Source: CAZFPN01 sp044370655 (GTDB lineage: Bacteria > Pseudomonadota > Alphaproteobacteria > Rickettsiales > Deianiraeaceae). From it: DNA of 23,308 nucleotides. A program made the translations under genes and the position numbers. Below are positions 1 through 6,662 of the stretch, in pieces (the stretch's first letter is position 1; each line of letters starts with the position of its first letter). Below the pieces are notes generated by a model. It was not told the origin of the DNA. It worked only from the letters and a program-made list of their open reading frames with translations, and ran no database searches. The stretch spans positions 1-23,308 of the forward strand of contig JBILVD010000006.1 of the NCBI GenBank assembly GCA_044370655.1. The letters run 5' to 3'.

Positions 1-337
1 ATGTGTCATCATTTTTTTAGGTATCCTTAAATTTTTAAGGAAAATTTTTATAGTTTAGTATATAAATGTGAGGTATGGAAGCAAAAAGTGAAGAATTTTG
101 AAAGAAATATTTTATAGATAGTGATTTTAGGTGGTTGTTTATAAAGTATTTGAGGTGTTTATTTTTAAAGAGAGAGATTATCTTATAAATCTATAAAGTT
201 TTATAATACTCTTCGTCAATTTTTGTTAAGTGGGGGAAGAAAAATCCTTTAATAATTTAAGCCTTAATCTTAAATGGAGTTTGGTGCGTGAAGAGGAAAA
301 AAATTTTGCATTATTCTTTTATTAAATGGAGGGAGTG
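1..337. other. AT-rich stretch without a recognised gene
   Basis: No open frame of convincing length or composition was found on either strand, and no tRNA-like T-arm or rRNA sequence. The one structured element is a perfect dyad at about 24-41 (TCCTTAAA / TTTAAGGA around a 2-base centre), followed on the + strand by a short AT run. It could be a weak terminator for a gene left of the window. Several G-rich patches (around 229-240 and 328-335) stand out from the AT background. The rest looks like ordinary intergenic DNA. Confidence 0.5.
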
Positions 338-460
338 ATGGATTTTAAGTTTATCTTTTGCTGTAAAAATAAGCTTGATATATTGCTTTGTGGACTCCTT
401 TCTTGTCAACTAATGATTATTTATATAAAAAAACTTGCAAAAATATATTTTATTATTTAA
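338..460 (+). CDS. Possible 40-aa hydrophobic Cys-containing small protein
   Basis: An ATG at 338 opens a 40-codon frame ending in TAA at 460. The ATG is preceded by GGAGGGAG at 328-335, a near-ideal Shine-Dalgarno at good spacing, in a window where almost every other gene lacks one. The product starts MDFKFIFCCKNK, has Cys at residues 8, 9, 18 and 23, and a hydrophobic stretch about 14-30 that could span a membrane. It ends 27 bases before the MORN gene, so co-transcription is possible. No family is recognised. In DNA this AT-rich a 40-codon frame can occur by chance; only the ribosome binding site and position argue for a gene. Confidence 0.25.
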   Translation: MDFKFIFCCKNKLDILLCGLLSCQLMIIYIKKLAKIYFII

Positions 461-487
461 GGTTTAACTAAATATTTTTATTTATTT

Positions 488-925
488 ATGAAAAAGTTTA
501 TATTTGCGTTTTGTTTTTTGTTAGCATCTTTATTTGCAAGCTCACAGGCTGATTCTTATGATGAGATTTCTTTTAATGGGCAAAATGTTAAGGGTAAGTA
601 TGAAGGTGAAAGAAAAAAGGGAAGACCAGAAGGTAAGGGCATTTTTTATAAAGATGGAAGCAAGCTTTATGAAGGTGACTTCAAGAATGGTAAAATTGAC
701 GGAAATGGGGTTTTGTATAATCCAAACGATAAAAAGGTTTATGAGGGAGGTTATAAAAACGGATACTTTCATGGAAAAGGCATTGCTTATTATGATAATG
801 GTGGCAAGTTTTATGAAGGTAATTGGAAAAATGGCGAATTTGAAGGAAAGGGGGTTGTTTTTGATGAAAAAGGAAATGTAATGCACGAAGGAAAATGGAA
901 AAAGGGAACAATGAAAACAAAGTAG
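488..925 (+). CDS. Secreted MORN-repeat protein
   Basis: A 145-aa protein with an N-terminal signal peptide: two lysines, a hydrophobic core over residues 4-17 and a likely cleavage near Ala21. It should act outside the cytoplasm. The mature part is built from MORN repeats of the form YEGxxKNGxxxGxG; the YEG or HEG starts fall at residues 38, 61, 85, 109 and 133, a regular period of 23-24. MORN repeats form extended beta-hairpin sheets used for lipid or protein contacts. Bacterial members are mostly uncharacterised, so the specific role is unknown. The end is Lys-rich. No Shine-Dalgarno precedes the ATG. birA follows 20 bases later on the same strand, which suggests one transcript but no functional link. 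The family call is firm. Confidence 0.88.
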   Translation: MKKFIFAFCFLLASLFASSQADSYDEISFNGQNVKGKYEGERKKGRPEGKGIFYKDGSKLYEGDFKNGKIDGNGVLYNPNDKKVYEGGYKNGYFHGKGIAYYDNGGKFYEGNWKNGEFEGKGVVFDEKGNVMHEGKWKKGTMKTK

Positions 926-945
926 TTATCATCTTTTTATAAGCA

Positions 946-1623
946 ATGGAAAGCCTTCTATTTAAAAATATACTCTTTCAATTTGAAGAGCTTTCCTCAA
1001 CAAACACAATTGCAAAAGAAATGTTACAAAGGGGAGAAGGTGGTTTATGCTTTGCAGTTTTAACAAAAAAACAAACAGCGGGCAGGGGAAGGCTTGAAAG
1101 AAGTTGGGAGTCGGATATTAACGGAAATATATACCTGACTTTATGCTTGCATTCTAGCTTGGTAAAGGGGCTTGAGGAGATAATACCTCTTTATACAGCC
1201 TTTAGCCTTATTACAGCAATTGGTGAAAAGGCAAGATACAAGTGGGCAAATGATGTTTTGATTGAAGGCAAAAAAGTTGCAGGAATTTTGGTGGAAAGGT
1301 TAGATGAATTTTTCATTATAGGAATTGGAGTAAATGTTGAAAAAGCTCCTTTAAACACTTTATTTCCCGCTACTTCTCTTAAAGAAAATGGGCTTTTTTT
1401 AACTCCTGAACAAATTTTTAATAGTTTTAGAAATAATATAAATCTAAATGTAGATTTTATTTTGAATAGTTTGAAAAAAAAGTTTTTTACTATAGATGAG
1501 GTGAGCATCAATCAAGGAGAATTTAAGGGAGTTATGAATGATATAATAAAAAATGGAAGTTTGATTTTAAGGCAGAAAAATGGTACTTTTAAGGAGATTA
1601 ACTTTGGGGATGTTGGAGTTTAG
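946..1623 (+). CDS. birA: Biotin--[acetyl-CoA-carboxylase] ligase
   Basis: A 225-aa biotin-protein ligase. It makes biotinyl-AMP and transfers biotin to the lysine of the biotin carboxyl carrier protein and similar carriers in the cytoplasm. The catalytic core is clear: STN near the N-terminus, the nucleotide/biotin loop AGRGRLERSW at about 45-54, KWANDV at 99-104 with the following lysines before VAGIL at about 109-115, and GIGVNV at 126-131. There is no N-terminal helix-turn-helix, so this is a monofunctional (class I) ligase and not the BirA repressor type. The C-terminal SH3-like cap is short. Two biotin synthesis genes lie about 12-15 kb away in this window, so the cell can probably both make and attach biotin. 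It converges with comF. Confidence 0.93.
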   Translation: MESLLFKNILFQFEELSSTNTIAKEMLQRGEGGLCFAVLTKKQTAGRGRLERSWESDINGNIYLTLCLHSSLVKGLEEIIPLYTAFSLITAIGEKARYKWANDVLIEGKKVAGILVERLDEFFIIGIGVNVEKAPLNTLFPATSLKENGLFLTPEQIFNSFRNNINLNVDFILNSLKKKFFTIDEVSINQGEFKGVMNDIIKNGSLILRQKNGTFKEINFGDVGV

Positions 1624-1646
1624 AGTTTTTTTAATTATTAAGATTA

Positions 1647-2282
1647 TTAAATCTCTCTCTTTGCAAAAGTAAAAACTTTAATTTGCTCTGGTTCTAGCTT
1701 TTTTAGCTCATTGATGGCACTTTTTATAGTGGCTCCTGTAGTTATTATGTCATCAATTAAAATGAGTGTTTTGCCTTGCAAGTTTGAGTTTCTCTGTAAG
1801 CTAAAAAAACTTTTTGCGTTGATGGTTCTTTCTTTTTTGGTTAGACCAACTTGCGAAAGTGCATTTCTTTTTTTTAAAATTGTTTCAATTTTCAAACCAA
1901 GTTTCTTTTTAATAAAAAAAGATATTAGATGCGGGATATTATAACCTCTTCTCACTCTTTTTAAGAAGCTTATGGGAATTGGTATTAAAATGCCATTATT
2001 AAATTCTTTTAAATAAGAAGATATTATAAATCTAGCCATAACGTTTGTGATTTCTGCTTTTTCGTTATACTTAACCTCGTGTAGAATTTTTGCTATATTT
2101 TCATCGTATATAAAACAGGAAAACACTTCTGTGCCATCAATAAATGAGGGGCTTGATGGTGTTAATTTGTCTATACATTCAAAGCAAAGGTCTTCCCCTT
2201 CTTTTTTGCAAATAACACAAACTTTTGGTAAAAAAAAGTGGAGGATTTTAATCTTCCATCTCTTGAATAATTTTAATTGCAT
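1647..2282 (-). CDS. comF: ComF family phosphoribosyltransferase-like protein
   Basis: A 211-aa ComF-type protein. An N-terminal zinc ribbon has Cys pairs CVIC (22/25) and CFEC (33/36). It is followed by a phosphoribosyltransferase-fold domain with PIPISFLKRVRRGYN at about 101-115, the ALSQVGL patch near 141-147 and the PRPP-binding motif LIDDIITTGAT at about 175-185. In naturally competent bacteria ComF helps bring single-stranded DNA into the cytoplasm, but it is widely kept in non-competent lineages where its role is unclear. The ATG at 2282 lies inside an upstream 53-aa frame, giving a 35-base overlap. No other start fits, because the zinc ribbon begins only about 20 residues in. It is convergent with birA. 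Confidence 0.9.
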   Translation of the reverse strand: MQLKLFKRWKIKILHFFLPKVCVICKKEGEDLCFECIDKLTPSSPSFIDGTEVFSCFIYDENIAKILHEVKYNEKAEITNVMARFIISSYLKEFNNGILIPIPISFLKRVRRGYNIPHLISFFIKKKLGLKIETILKKRNALSQVGLTKKERTINAKSFFSLQRNSNLQGKTLILIDDIITTGATIKSAINELKKLEPEQIKVFTFAKREI

Positions 2283-2409
2283 ATTCTAGCTTTTGCTTAA
2301 TATATTCGATATCTTCTTTTTTAATCTTTTCAGGGTTAACAAAAATTTTTAGAATTTCTTCAAATTCATTTATTGCTTTTTTAACATTTTCTGTTAATTC
2401 ATATTTCAT
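2248..2409 (-). CDS. Small charged protein upstream of comF (53 aa)
   Basis: An ATG at 2409 opens a 53-codon frame ending in TAA at 2248. Its last 35 bases overlap the start of comF in another frame. The product begins MKYELTENVKKAINEFEEIL, is rich in Lys, Glu and Ile, and reads like two amphipathic helices around a Pro-containing turn (NPEK). No transmembrane segment or known motif was seen. The composition is more protein-like than a random frame, and the comF start falling inside it suggests translational coupling. Exonuclease VII small subunit (XseB) has similar size and charge, but its typical motifs are not visible, so I do not assign it. Its start lies 22 bases from the divergent glpX start. 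Confidence 0.5.
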   Translation of the reverse strand: MKYELTENVKKAINEFEEILKIFVNPEKIKKEDIEYIKQKLEYAIKIIQEMED

Positions 2410-2431
2410 ATGGAATTAATATTTATATTTT

Positions 2432-3394
2432 GTGAATTTATCTAAAAAATTAATTTGTCAAGAAGTTAGTAATCTTATTTTAGAGGCTTCTCAAGTAGCA
2501 TCAATTAAAGCTAGCATACTTGTTGGCTCTGGGCGTAAAAATGATGCAGACGAACTTGCGGTGAAGGGAATGAGGGAGGTTTTGCAAAATTCTCGTTTTG
2601 GAATGGAAGTTGTGATAGGAGAGGGGGAGATGGATGAGGCTCCTATGCTTTTTATTGGAGAGAAATTCGGAGAAGGTGAAATTTTGTTTGATATAGCAGT
2701 TGACCCATTGGAAGGAACAAATTTATGTGCTAAAAATATGCCAAATTCAATCACAACAATTGCAGTGAGTGATAAAGGCGGGCTTTTGAAGGCTCCAGAT
2801 TGTTATATGCAAAAAATAGCTTCAGGTAAGGTGAAAGAGGGAGGAGTGTTGCATATTGACGTAAGTTTGAAGGAAAATTTGCAAAATTTAGCAAAATATC
2901 AAAAAAAAGATGTAAAAGAATTAATGGTTGTGATGCTAGATAGGGAAAGACATAAGCCTTTAATGGAAGAAGCGAGGAGTTTAGGTGCTAAGGTGAGCTT
3001 AATTTCTGATGGGGATATTTATGGAATAATTGCAACAACAAACTTTGGAAATGGAGCAGATTTATACATTGGCTTAGGTGGAGCCCCAGAGGGAGTGCTT
3101 TCCGCAGTTGTTATTAAAGCCTGTAATGGATTTATGATGGGTCGGTTAATGCCAGAGACGCAAGAGCAAAAACAAAGAATATTAAAATATGGGCTAAAAC
3201 CAGATGAGGTTCTATCTCTACCTTCGCTTGTGAAGGGAGATGCAGTTTTTTGTGCATCGGGAGTTACAAACGGTGAGATGTTAAAAGGAGCAAAAATATG
3301 CAAAAAAAGAAGCATGTGGATGACGGAAAGTATTGTATTCTCAACCATCTCCAACAAGGGAAACTTTAAAAAAATTATACAATATTTCGAGTGA
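2432..3394 (+). CDS. glpX: Class II fructose-1,6-bisphosphatase (GlpX type)
   Basis: A 320-aa GlpX-type phosphatase that removes the 1-phosphate from fructose 1,6-bisphosphate, the committed step of gluconeogenesis. Family motifs are present: VGSGRKNDAD at 31-40, the metal-binding IGEGEMDEAPM at about 62-72, DPLEGTNLCA at 91-100, then LKAPDCYMQKI and GGAPEGVLSA. The last is the conserved sugar-phosphate site. The start is GTG at 2432; the conserved N-terminal helix begins at once, so no later start fits. No Shine-Dalgarno is visible, and the start is only 22 bases from the divergent 53-aa ORF, so promoters must overlap or lie in the neighbouring frame. Length is near normal. SBPase or inositol phosphatase activity as a side function cannot be excluded. 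Confidence 0.94.
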   Translation: MNLSKKLICQEVSNLILEASQVASIKASILVGSGRKNDADELAVKGMREVLQNSRFGMEVVIGEGEMDEAPMLFIGEKFGEGEILFDIAVDPLEGTNLCAKNMPNSITTIAVSDKGGLLKAPDCYMQKIASGKVKEGGVLHIDVSLKENLQNLAKYQKKDVKELMVVMLDRERHKPLMEEARSLGAKVSLISDGDIYGIIATTNFGNGADLYIGLGGAPEGVLSAVVIKACNGFMMGRLMPETQEQKQRILKYGLKPDEVLSLPSLVKGDAVFCASGVTNGEMLKGAKICKKRSMWMTESIVFSTISNKGNFKKIIQYFE

Positions 3395-3563
3395 ATGCTT
3401 TATTAGATTTCTTGTTTCTTAGAGTTTATACATTTTAGTTAGAGAAAATATTATTTTAACTGAAGAGATTGGAATGGATTGAGGCAAAAAACTTAAATTT
3501 TGCTGTATTTAAGTAGAGTTAATTTTTGGTATAATTAATATCGTGAAGTTTGAATTCTGATTT

Positions 3564-3603
3564 CTAAATAAAAATCTTTACTTTAAAGGTAGTAGTAAAG
3601 ATT
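3564..3603 (-). terminator. Hairpin terminator spanning the rplE stop codon
   Basis: The arms AATCTTTACT (3573-3582) and AGTAAAGATT (3594-3603) pair perfectly over 10 bases around an 11-base loop. On the minus strand the hairpin is followed by TTTATTTA, a T-rich tail. The rplE stop codon (3578-3580) sits in the downstream arm and the last rplE codons form the rest, so the operon end is folded into the final gene. Only two of ten pairs are G-C, so it may work weakly or mainly protect the 3' end of the mRNA. Confidence 0.45.
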
Positions 3604-4141
3604 GTAGTAAAGCGACACCTTTTTCATGATTATCAACATTTTTAAGGCGAAGGGTTATGTTCACTCCAAAAGGCTTGGTCATTTTTAACATATCAACTTC
3701 ATGGAAAGATGTGCAATCTTTAATTCCAATGTTATAGTTAAATTGTGCATCAAAAGCGTTTTTATCTAATCCTTTGAAGTCTCTAATACGAGGTAGTGTA
3801 ATGTAGACAAGACGGTTTAGAAAGTCGAACATTTTTCTTTTACGAAGAGTTACCTTTAAGCCAACTTCCATTCCCGCCCTCACCTTAAATGATGCAACCG
3901 ATTTTTTTGCCTTTGTAATAACGGGTTGTTGCCCAGAAATTAAAGCGACGTTTTCGGTTGCTAATTTGAAGTAGTTTTTATCACTAGTAAGCCCACCAAG
4001 AGTTGTCGTAATGACGATTTTATCAAGTTTTGGGGTTCTCATTGGTTTTAAAGAGTATTTCTCTTGCAAAAACTTCACTGTATAAGTTTTATACCGCTCC
4101 AACAAGTCAACTGGTTCGGTTATGTTTACAATGTTTGTCAT
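3578..4141 (-). CDS. rplE: 50S ribosomal protein L5
   Basis: A 187-aa L5, which binds 5S rRNA and sits in the central protuberance of the large subunit. Recognisable stretches are the N-terminal MRTPKLDKIVITTTLGG, the SGQQPVITKAKKSVASFKVR segment and the RIRDFKGL and FNYNIGIKD motifs. Length is slightly above the usual 178-180. It is the last gene of this operon: the next stretch is noncoding and then convergent glpX, whereas in most bacteria rpsN and rpsH follow here. Two bases separate it from rplX. Its stop codon lies inside a hairpin. Confidence 0.97.
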   Translation of the reverse strand: MTNIVNITEPVDLLERYKTYTVKFLQEKYSLKPMRTPKLDKIVITTTLGGLTSDKNYFKLATENVALISGQQPVITKAKKSVASFKVRAGMEVGLKVTLRKRKMFDFLNRLVYITLPRIRDFKGLDKNAFDAQFNYNIGIKDCTSFHEVDMLKMTKPFGVNITLRLKNVDNHEKGVALLQSLLLPLK

Positions 4142-4143
4142 AT

Positions 4144-4365
4144 TTATTTAGATTCCATTAATTGTATATTTGAAATATGCACAGGGTGATGAACAGTTCT
4201 GTAGTTGTTACCATTCTCCTGCGTTATTTTCATAGTTCTGTTAAAAAGCCTGTATCCGTCAAGATAAACCTTTTCTTTTATAACTTTTTTAACTGTATAA
4301 GAGCCTCTTTTTTCTTTTGGCCCAACGAGTAATTTTACTTGAACTCCTGCTTTAATTTGTGTCAT
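4144..4365 (-). CDS. rplX: 50S ribosomal protein L24, C-terminally short
   Basis: A 73-aa L24, an early-assembly protein that binds 23S rRNA near the exit tunnel. The N-terminal KOW region is recognisable (KAGVQVKLLVGPKEKRGSY) and the conserved HPVHISNIQL segment ends the protein. Bacterial L24 is usually about 100 residues and continues past this point with roughly 30 basic residues. Here the frame stops directly after it (MESK), so the C-terminal tail is gone. No frameshifted remnant exists, because rplE begins two bases later. The core is diverged in places, for example in the KOW turn. Its place between rplN and rplE supports the call. Confidence 0.92.
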   Translation of the reverse strand: MTQIKAGVQVKLLVGPKEKRGSYTVKKVIKEKVYLDGYRLFNRTMKITQENGNNYRTVHHPVHISNIQLMESK

Positions 4366-4375
4366 AAACTTTTAA

Positions 4376-4747
4376 TTATCTTGCTTCCTCGGAAAGTGAA
4401 AGAATTTGAAGAAATGCCTTCTCTCTCAACTCATTTCTTGGCACTGGTCCAAAAACTCTTGAACCTATTAATTCTCCCTTTGTGTTAATTAATACAACTG
4501 CATTTGTATCAAATTTAAGGATTGAACCATCTTTCCTTCTAATCGGAGCTTTTGTTCTAACAATTACTGCTTTGTATTTTTGTGCCTTTTGCACTTTACC
4601 GTTAGGTATAGCAGATTTAACAACGACGGTTATTATATCCCCAACTTCAGCCCATCTAACAGTACTGTGACCTAAAAAACCTATACATTCAACCGTTTTA
4701 GCACCAGAGTTGTCTGCTACTAATAATTTCGTTCCTGATATTATCAT
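4376..4747 (-). CDS. rplN: 50S ribosomal protein L14
   Basis: A 123-aa L14, a large-subunit protein that forms an intersubunit bridge and binds translation and silencing factors such as RsfS. The start MIISGTKLLVADNSGAKTV is the conserved N-terminus. An open frame reaches further upstream to 4816, but the extra 23 codons lie inside rpsQ and have no counterpart in the family, so ATG at 4747 was chosen. It lies 4 bases past the rpsQ stop. Other conserved blocks are VGDIITVVVKSAIPNGKV, RRKDGS, NAVVLIN and RVFGPVPRNELR. The C-terminus is normal in length. Confidence 0.97.
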   Translation of the reverse strand: MIISGTKLLVADNSGAKTVECIGFLGHSTVRWAEVGDIITVVVKSAIPNGKVQKAQKYKAVIVRTKAPIRRKDGSILKFDTNAVVLINTKGELIGSRVFGPVPRNELREKAFLQILSLSEEAR

Positions 4748-4751
4748 ATAC

Positions 4752-4967
4752 TTACTTAATAGTCCACTTTTTTCTTTTTGAGATTGGTTTAGACGAAAAA
4801 ACCTCAACCATTTCACCTTCCTTAGGAGTGCTTACCCCTTCAGGAACATGAACTAAAAACTTTTTTACCCTCTTTAGCACTTTACCATAAAGTGGGTGTT
4901 GCATTTTGCTCTCAACATCAACTGCAATAGTTCTAGTATCTATAATCGCTTTAACTTTACCTTCCAT
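4752..4967 (-). CDS. rpsQ: 30S ribosomal protein S17
   Basis: A 71-aa S17, an early-binding protein of the 16S rRNA 5' domain. The conserved core is clear: GKVKAIIDTRTIAVDVE, HPLYGKVLKRVKKFLVH and the C-terminal SSKPISKRKKWTI. The N-terminus is short; most family members have about 5-10 more residues before the G-x-V strand. The gene lies 6 bases downstream of rplP. In the usual gene order rpmC (L29) stands between these two genes and is absent here. No Shine-Dalgarno precedes the ATG. Confidence 0.96.
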   Translation of the reverse strand: MEGKVKAIIDTRTIAVDVESKMQHPLYGKVLKRVKKFLVHVPEGVSTPKEGEMVEVFSSKPISKRKKWTIK

Positions 4968-4973
4968 AAATTT

Positions 4974-5396
4974 TTAATTAATTTCTACAAATCTTCTTGC
5001 AACTAGTTTAACTGCAATCGGTAATTTTGAAGCTACTTTTGCAAATATAATCTTTGCTTCTTCGTAAGAAACGCCATCAAGCTCAAACAACATTGTTCCA
5101 GCCGAAACATCTGCCATCCAATACTCCACACCACCTTTACCATTACCCATTCTTACGTCTGCTGGTTTTTCAGTTACAGGATTATGAGGGAAAACTCTAA
5201 CCCAATACTTACCTTTTGCTTTTGTATTTTTGGAAATAATTTGCTTGCAGGTTTCTATGTGTTTTTCTGTAATTCTATAAGCATTCAACGCCTTAATCCC
5301 ATAAAGACCAAACGCTACCTCAAACCCAGAGGTTGCTTTGCCAGAAGGTTTAATTTTTCTGCGTTTGCGGAATTTTAAATTGCTCGGTATAGCCAT
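4974..5396 (-). CDS. rplP: 50S ribosomal protein L16
   Basis: A 140-aa L16, needed for the A-site region and late assembly of the large subunit. Conserved parts include the basic N-terminus (KFRKRRK), FGLYGIKAL, KYWVRVFPHNPVTEKPADVR, MGNGKGGVEYW and the C-terminal KLPIAVKLV. The arginine in VRMGNGKG matches the residue hydroxylated in E. coli L16. Length is normal, and the C-terminus carries no L29-like extension, so a fusion does not explain the missing rpmC. Confidence 0.97.
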   Translation of the reverse strand: MAIPSNLKFRKRRKIKPSGKATSGFEVAFGLYGIKALNAYRITEKHIETCKQIISKNTKAKGKYWVRVFPHNPVTEKPADVRMGNGKGGVEYWMADVSAGTMLFELDGVSYEEAKIIFAKVASKLPIAVKLVARRFVEIN

Positions 5397-5407
5397 ATAA
5401 TTTCTAA

Positions 5408-6031
5408 TTAATTCTTGTGAGTGTTAATCCAAACTTTAATGCCAATCACACCATACACAGTGTTTGCCTCAACTAAAGCATAATCAACATTCGCCCTTAA
5501 CTCTTGAAGAGGAACAGTTCCTTCGCCATATTTTTCTGTTCTAGCTATCTCAGCTCCAGAAAGCCTCCCAGAAACCTTGATTTTTACCCCAGATGCTCCA
5601 GCTTTCATGACGTCGGCAATAGCTTTTTTAATAACTCTCACATATGATGCCCTTTTTTCAATTTGAGTTGCAATAAAAATTCCAACAAGTTGTGCGGAAA
5701 GTGAAGGATTTTTCACATCCATGACATTTATTGAAACTTTGTATCCAATAATTTGAGAAAGTTTGTTAATTAAGTTCTCAATACCATCCTCAGCTTTCTT
5801 GATAAAAATACCAGGTTTTGCAGTAAAAACTGTGATAATGACTTTTCCTACAACTCTATCAATTTTAATAGATTTAATGTTGTATGCCTTTACTAACGGT
5901 TTAAAAAATTTATGAATTTTTAAGTCGTCAATAACTGTCTCGGCGTATTCTAATTTTGATTTAAACCAACAAGAAGACCAATTTTTTGTAATTGGCAATC
6001 TAAAGGAAATCGGATTAACTTTCTGACCCAT
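5408..6031 (-). CDS. rpsC: 30S ribosomal protein S3
   Basis: A 207-aa S3, part of the mRNA entry site and helicase activity of the small subunit. It starts with the family signature MGQKVNPISFRL. The KH domain is in the middle (GKVIITVFTAKPGIFI), and the C-terminal domain has the conserved SGRLSGAEIARTEKYGEG and VPLQELRANVDYA blocks. It ends soon after GVKVWI-like KVWINTHKN, without the long basic tail seen in some proteobacteria. Position between rplV and rplP is standard. Confidence 0.97.
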   Translation of the reverse strand: MGQKVNPISFRLPITKNWSSCWFKSKLEYAETVIDDLKIHKFFKPLVKAYNIKSIKIDRVVGKVIITVFTAKPGIFIKKAEDGIENLINKLSQIIGYKVSINVMDVKNPSLSAQLVGIFIATQIEKRASYVRVIKKAIADVMKAGASGVKIKVSGRLSGAEIARTEKYGEGTVPLQELRANVDYALVEANTVYGVIGIKVWINTHKN

Positions 6032-6042
6032 AATATTTAAAA

Positions 6043-6381
6043 TTAATTCACCACTTTTAAGTGTATTCTAATGTTAGAATACCTTCTTTTAATAGCACTT
6101 GCTCTACCTCTTGCCCTAGCATGAAATCTCCTTAAAGACGGGGCAAAACCAATATCCAATTTCTCCACAATTAATGTGTCTGGATTAATGTTGTTATTAT
6201 TTTCTGCATTTGCAATAGCGGAAAGTAATAACTTCAAAAGCAGAGAGGCAGCCCTTGTTTTATTAAACTTTAATTGATTAACTGCATCAGATATTTTCAT
6301 CTGATGAAGCATTCTCGCCACAATAGAAACCTTTCTAGGGCTAATCTTAATCTTGTTAAGCGAAGCTGTTAATGTTGTCAT
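6043..6381 (-). CDS. rplV: 50S ribosomal protein L22
   Basis: A 112-aa L22, whose beta-hairpin lines the nascent peptide exit tunnel and whose globular part lies on the subunit surface. Recognisable segments are KISPRKVSIVARMLHQMK, the NAENNNNI helix end, and the tunnel-loop region RFHARARGRASAIKRR with its dense arginines. Length is normal (about 110). It lies between rpsS and rpsC as usual. Confidence 0.97.
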   Translation of the reverse strand: MTTLTASLNKIKISPRKVSIVARMLHQMKISDAVNQLKFNKTRAASLLLKLLLSAIANAENNNNINPDTLIVEKLDIGFAPSLRRFHARARGRASAIKRRYSNIRIHLKVVN

Positions 6382-6387
6382 ATATTT

Positions 6388-6654
6388 TTAAACCTTTGCA
6401 TCTTTTTTCATTCTATTACTTGGGAACTTTCTCGTTGGAGAGAACTCACCAAACCTGTGGAATACATGGTTTTCAGAAACTGTCAGCTTGATGAAAGTTT
6501 TGCCATTGTGGATTTCAAATGTATAACCGATGTACTCAGGAAAAATAACTGAAGCACGAGACCATATTTTAATTGGCTTACCAGTTGGTTTTAATTTTAA
6601 AACCTTAGCCAAGATTTTATATGATGTAAAAAATACTTTTCTTTTAAGTTTCAT
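6388..6654 (-). CDS. rpsS: 30S ribosomal protein S19
   Basis: An 88-aa S19, which contacts the head of 16S rRNA near the A-site tRNA and forms a bridge with L5. The core is well kept: GKPIKIWSRASVIFPEYIGY, FEIHNGKTFIKLTVSENHV, and the RFGEFSPTRKF motif. The N-terminus differs from the usual SLKKGPF start and is unusually basic and hydrophobic (MKLKRKVFF). Length is close to the usual 91-92. Confidence 0.96.
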   Translation of the reverse strand: MKLKRKVFFTSYKILAKVLKLKPTGKPIKIWSRASVIFPEYIGYTFEIHNGKTFIKLTVSENHVFHRFGEFSPTRKFPSNRMKKDAKV

Positions 6655-6662
6655 AAAATCTA

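Noticed and set aside
112..121. TTATAGATAG, close to the BioR operator consensus TTATMKATAA
   Set aside because: It is far from birA, not upstream of bioF or bioB, and similar 9/10 matches occur elsewhere (for example before serS). Expected by chance in this base composition.
1..487. tRNA or other stable RNA gene in the left gap
   Set aside because: No GTTCRA-type T-arm or paired acceptor ends were found on either strand.
4748..4816. Upstream extension of rplN to 4816
   Set aside because: The additional 23 codons lie within rpsQ and do not match L14; the conserved start MIISGTKLLVADN is at 4747.
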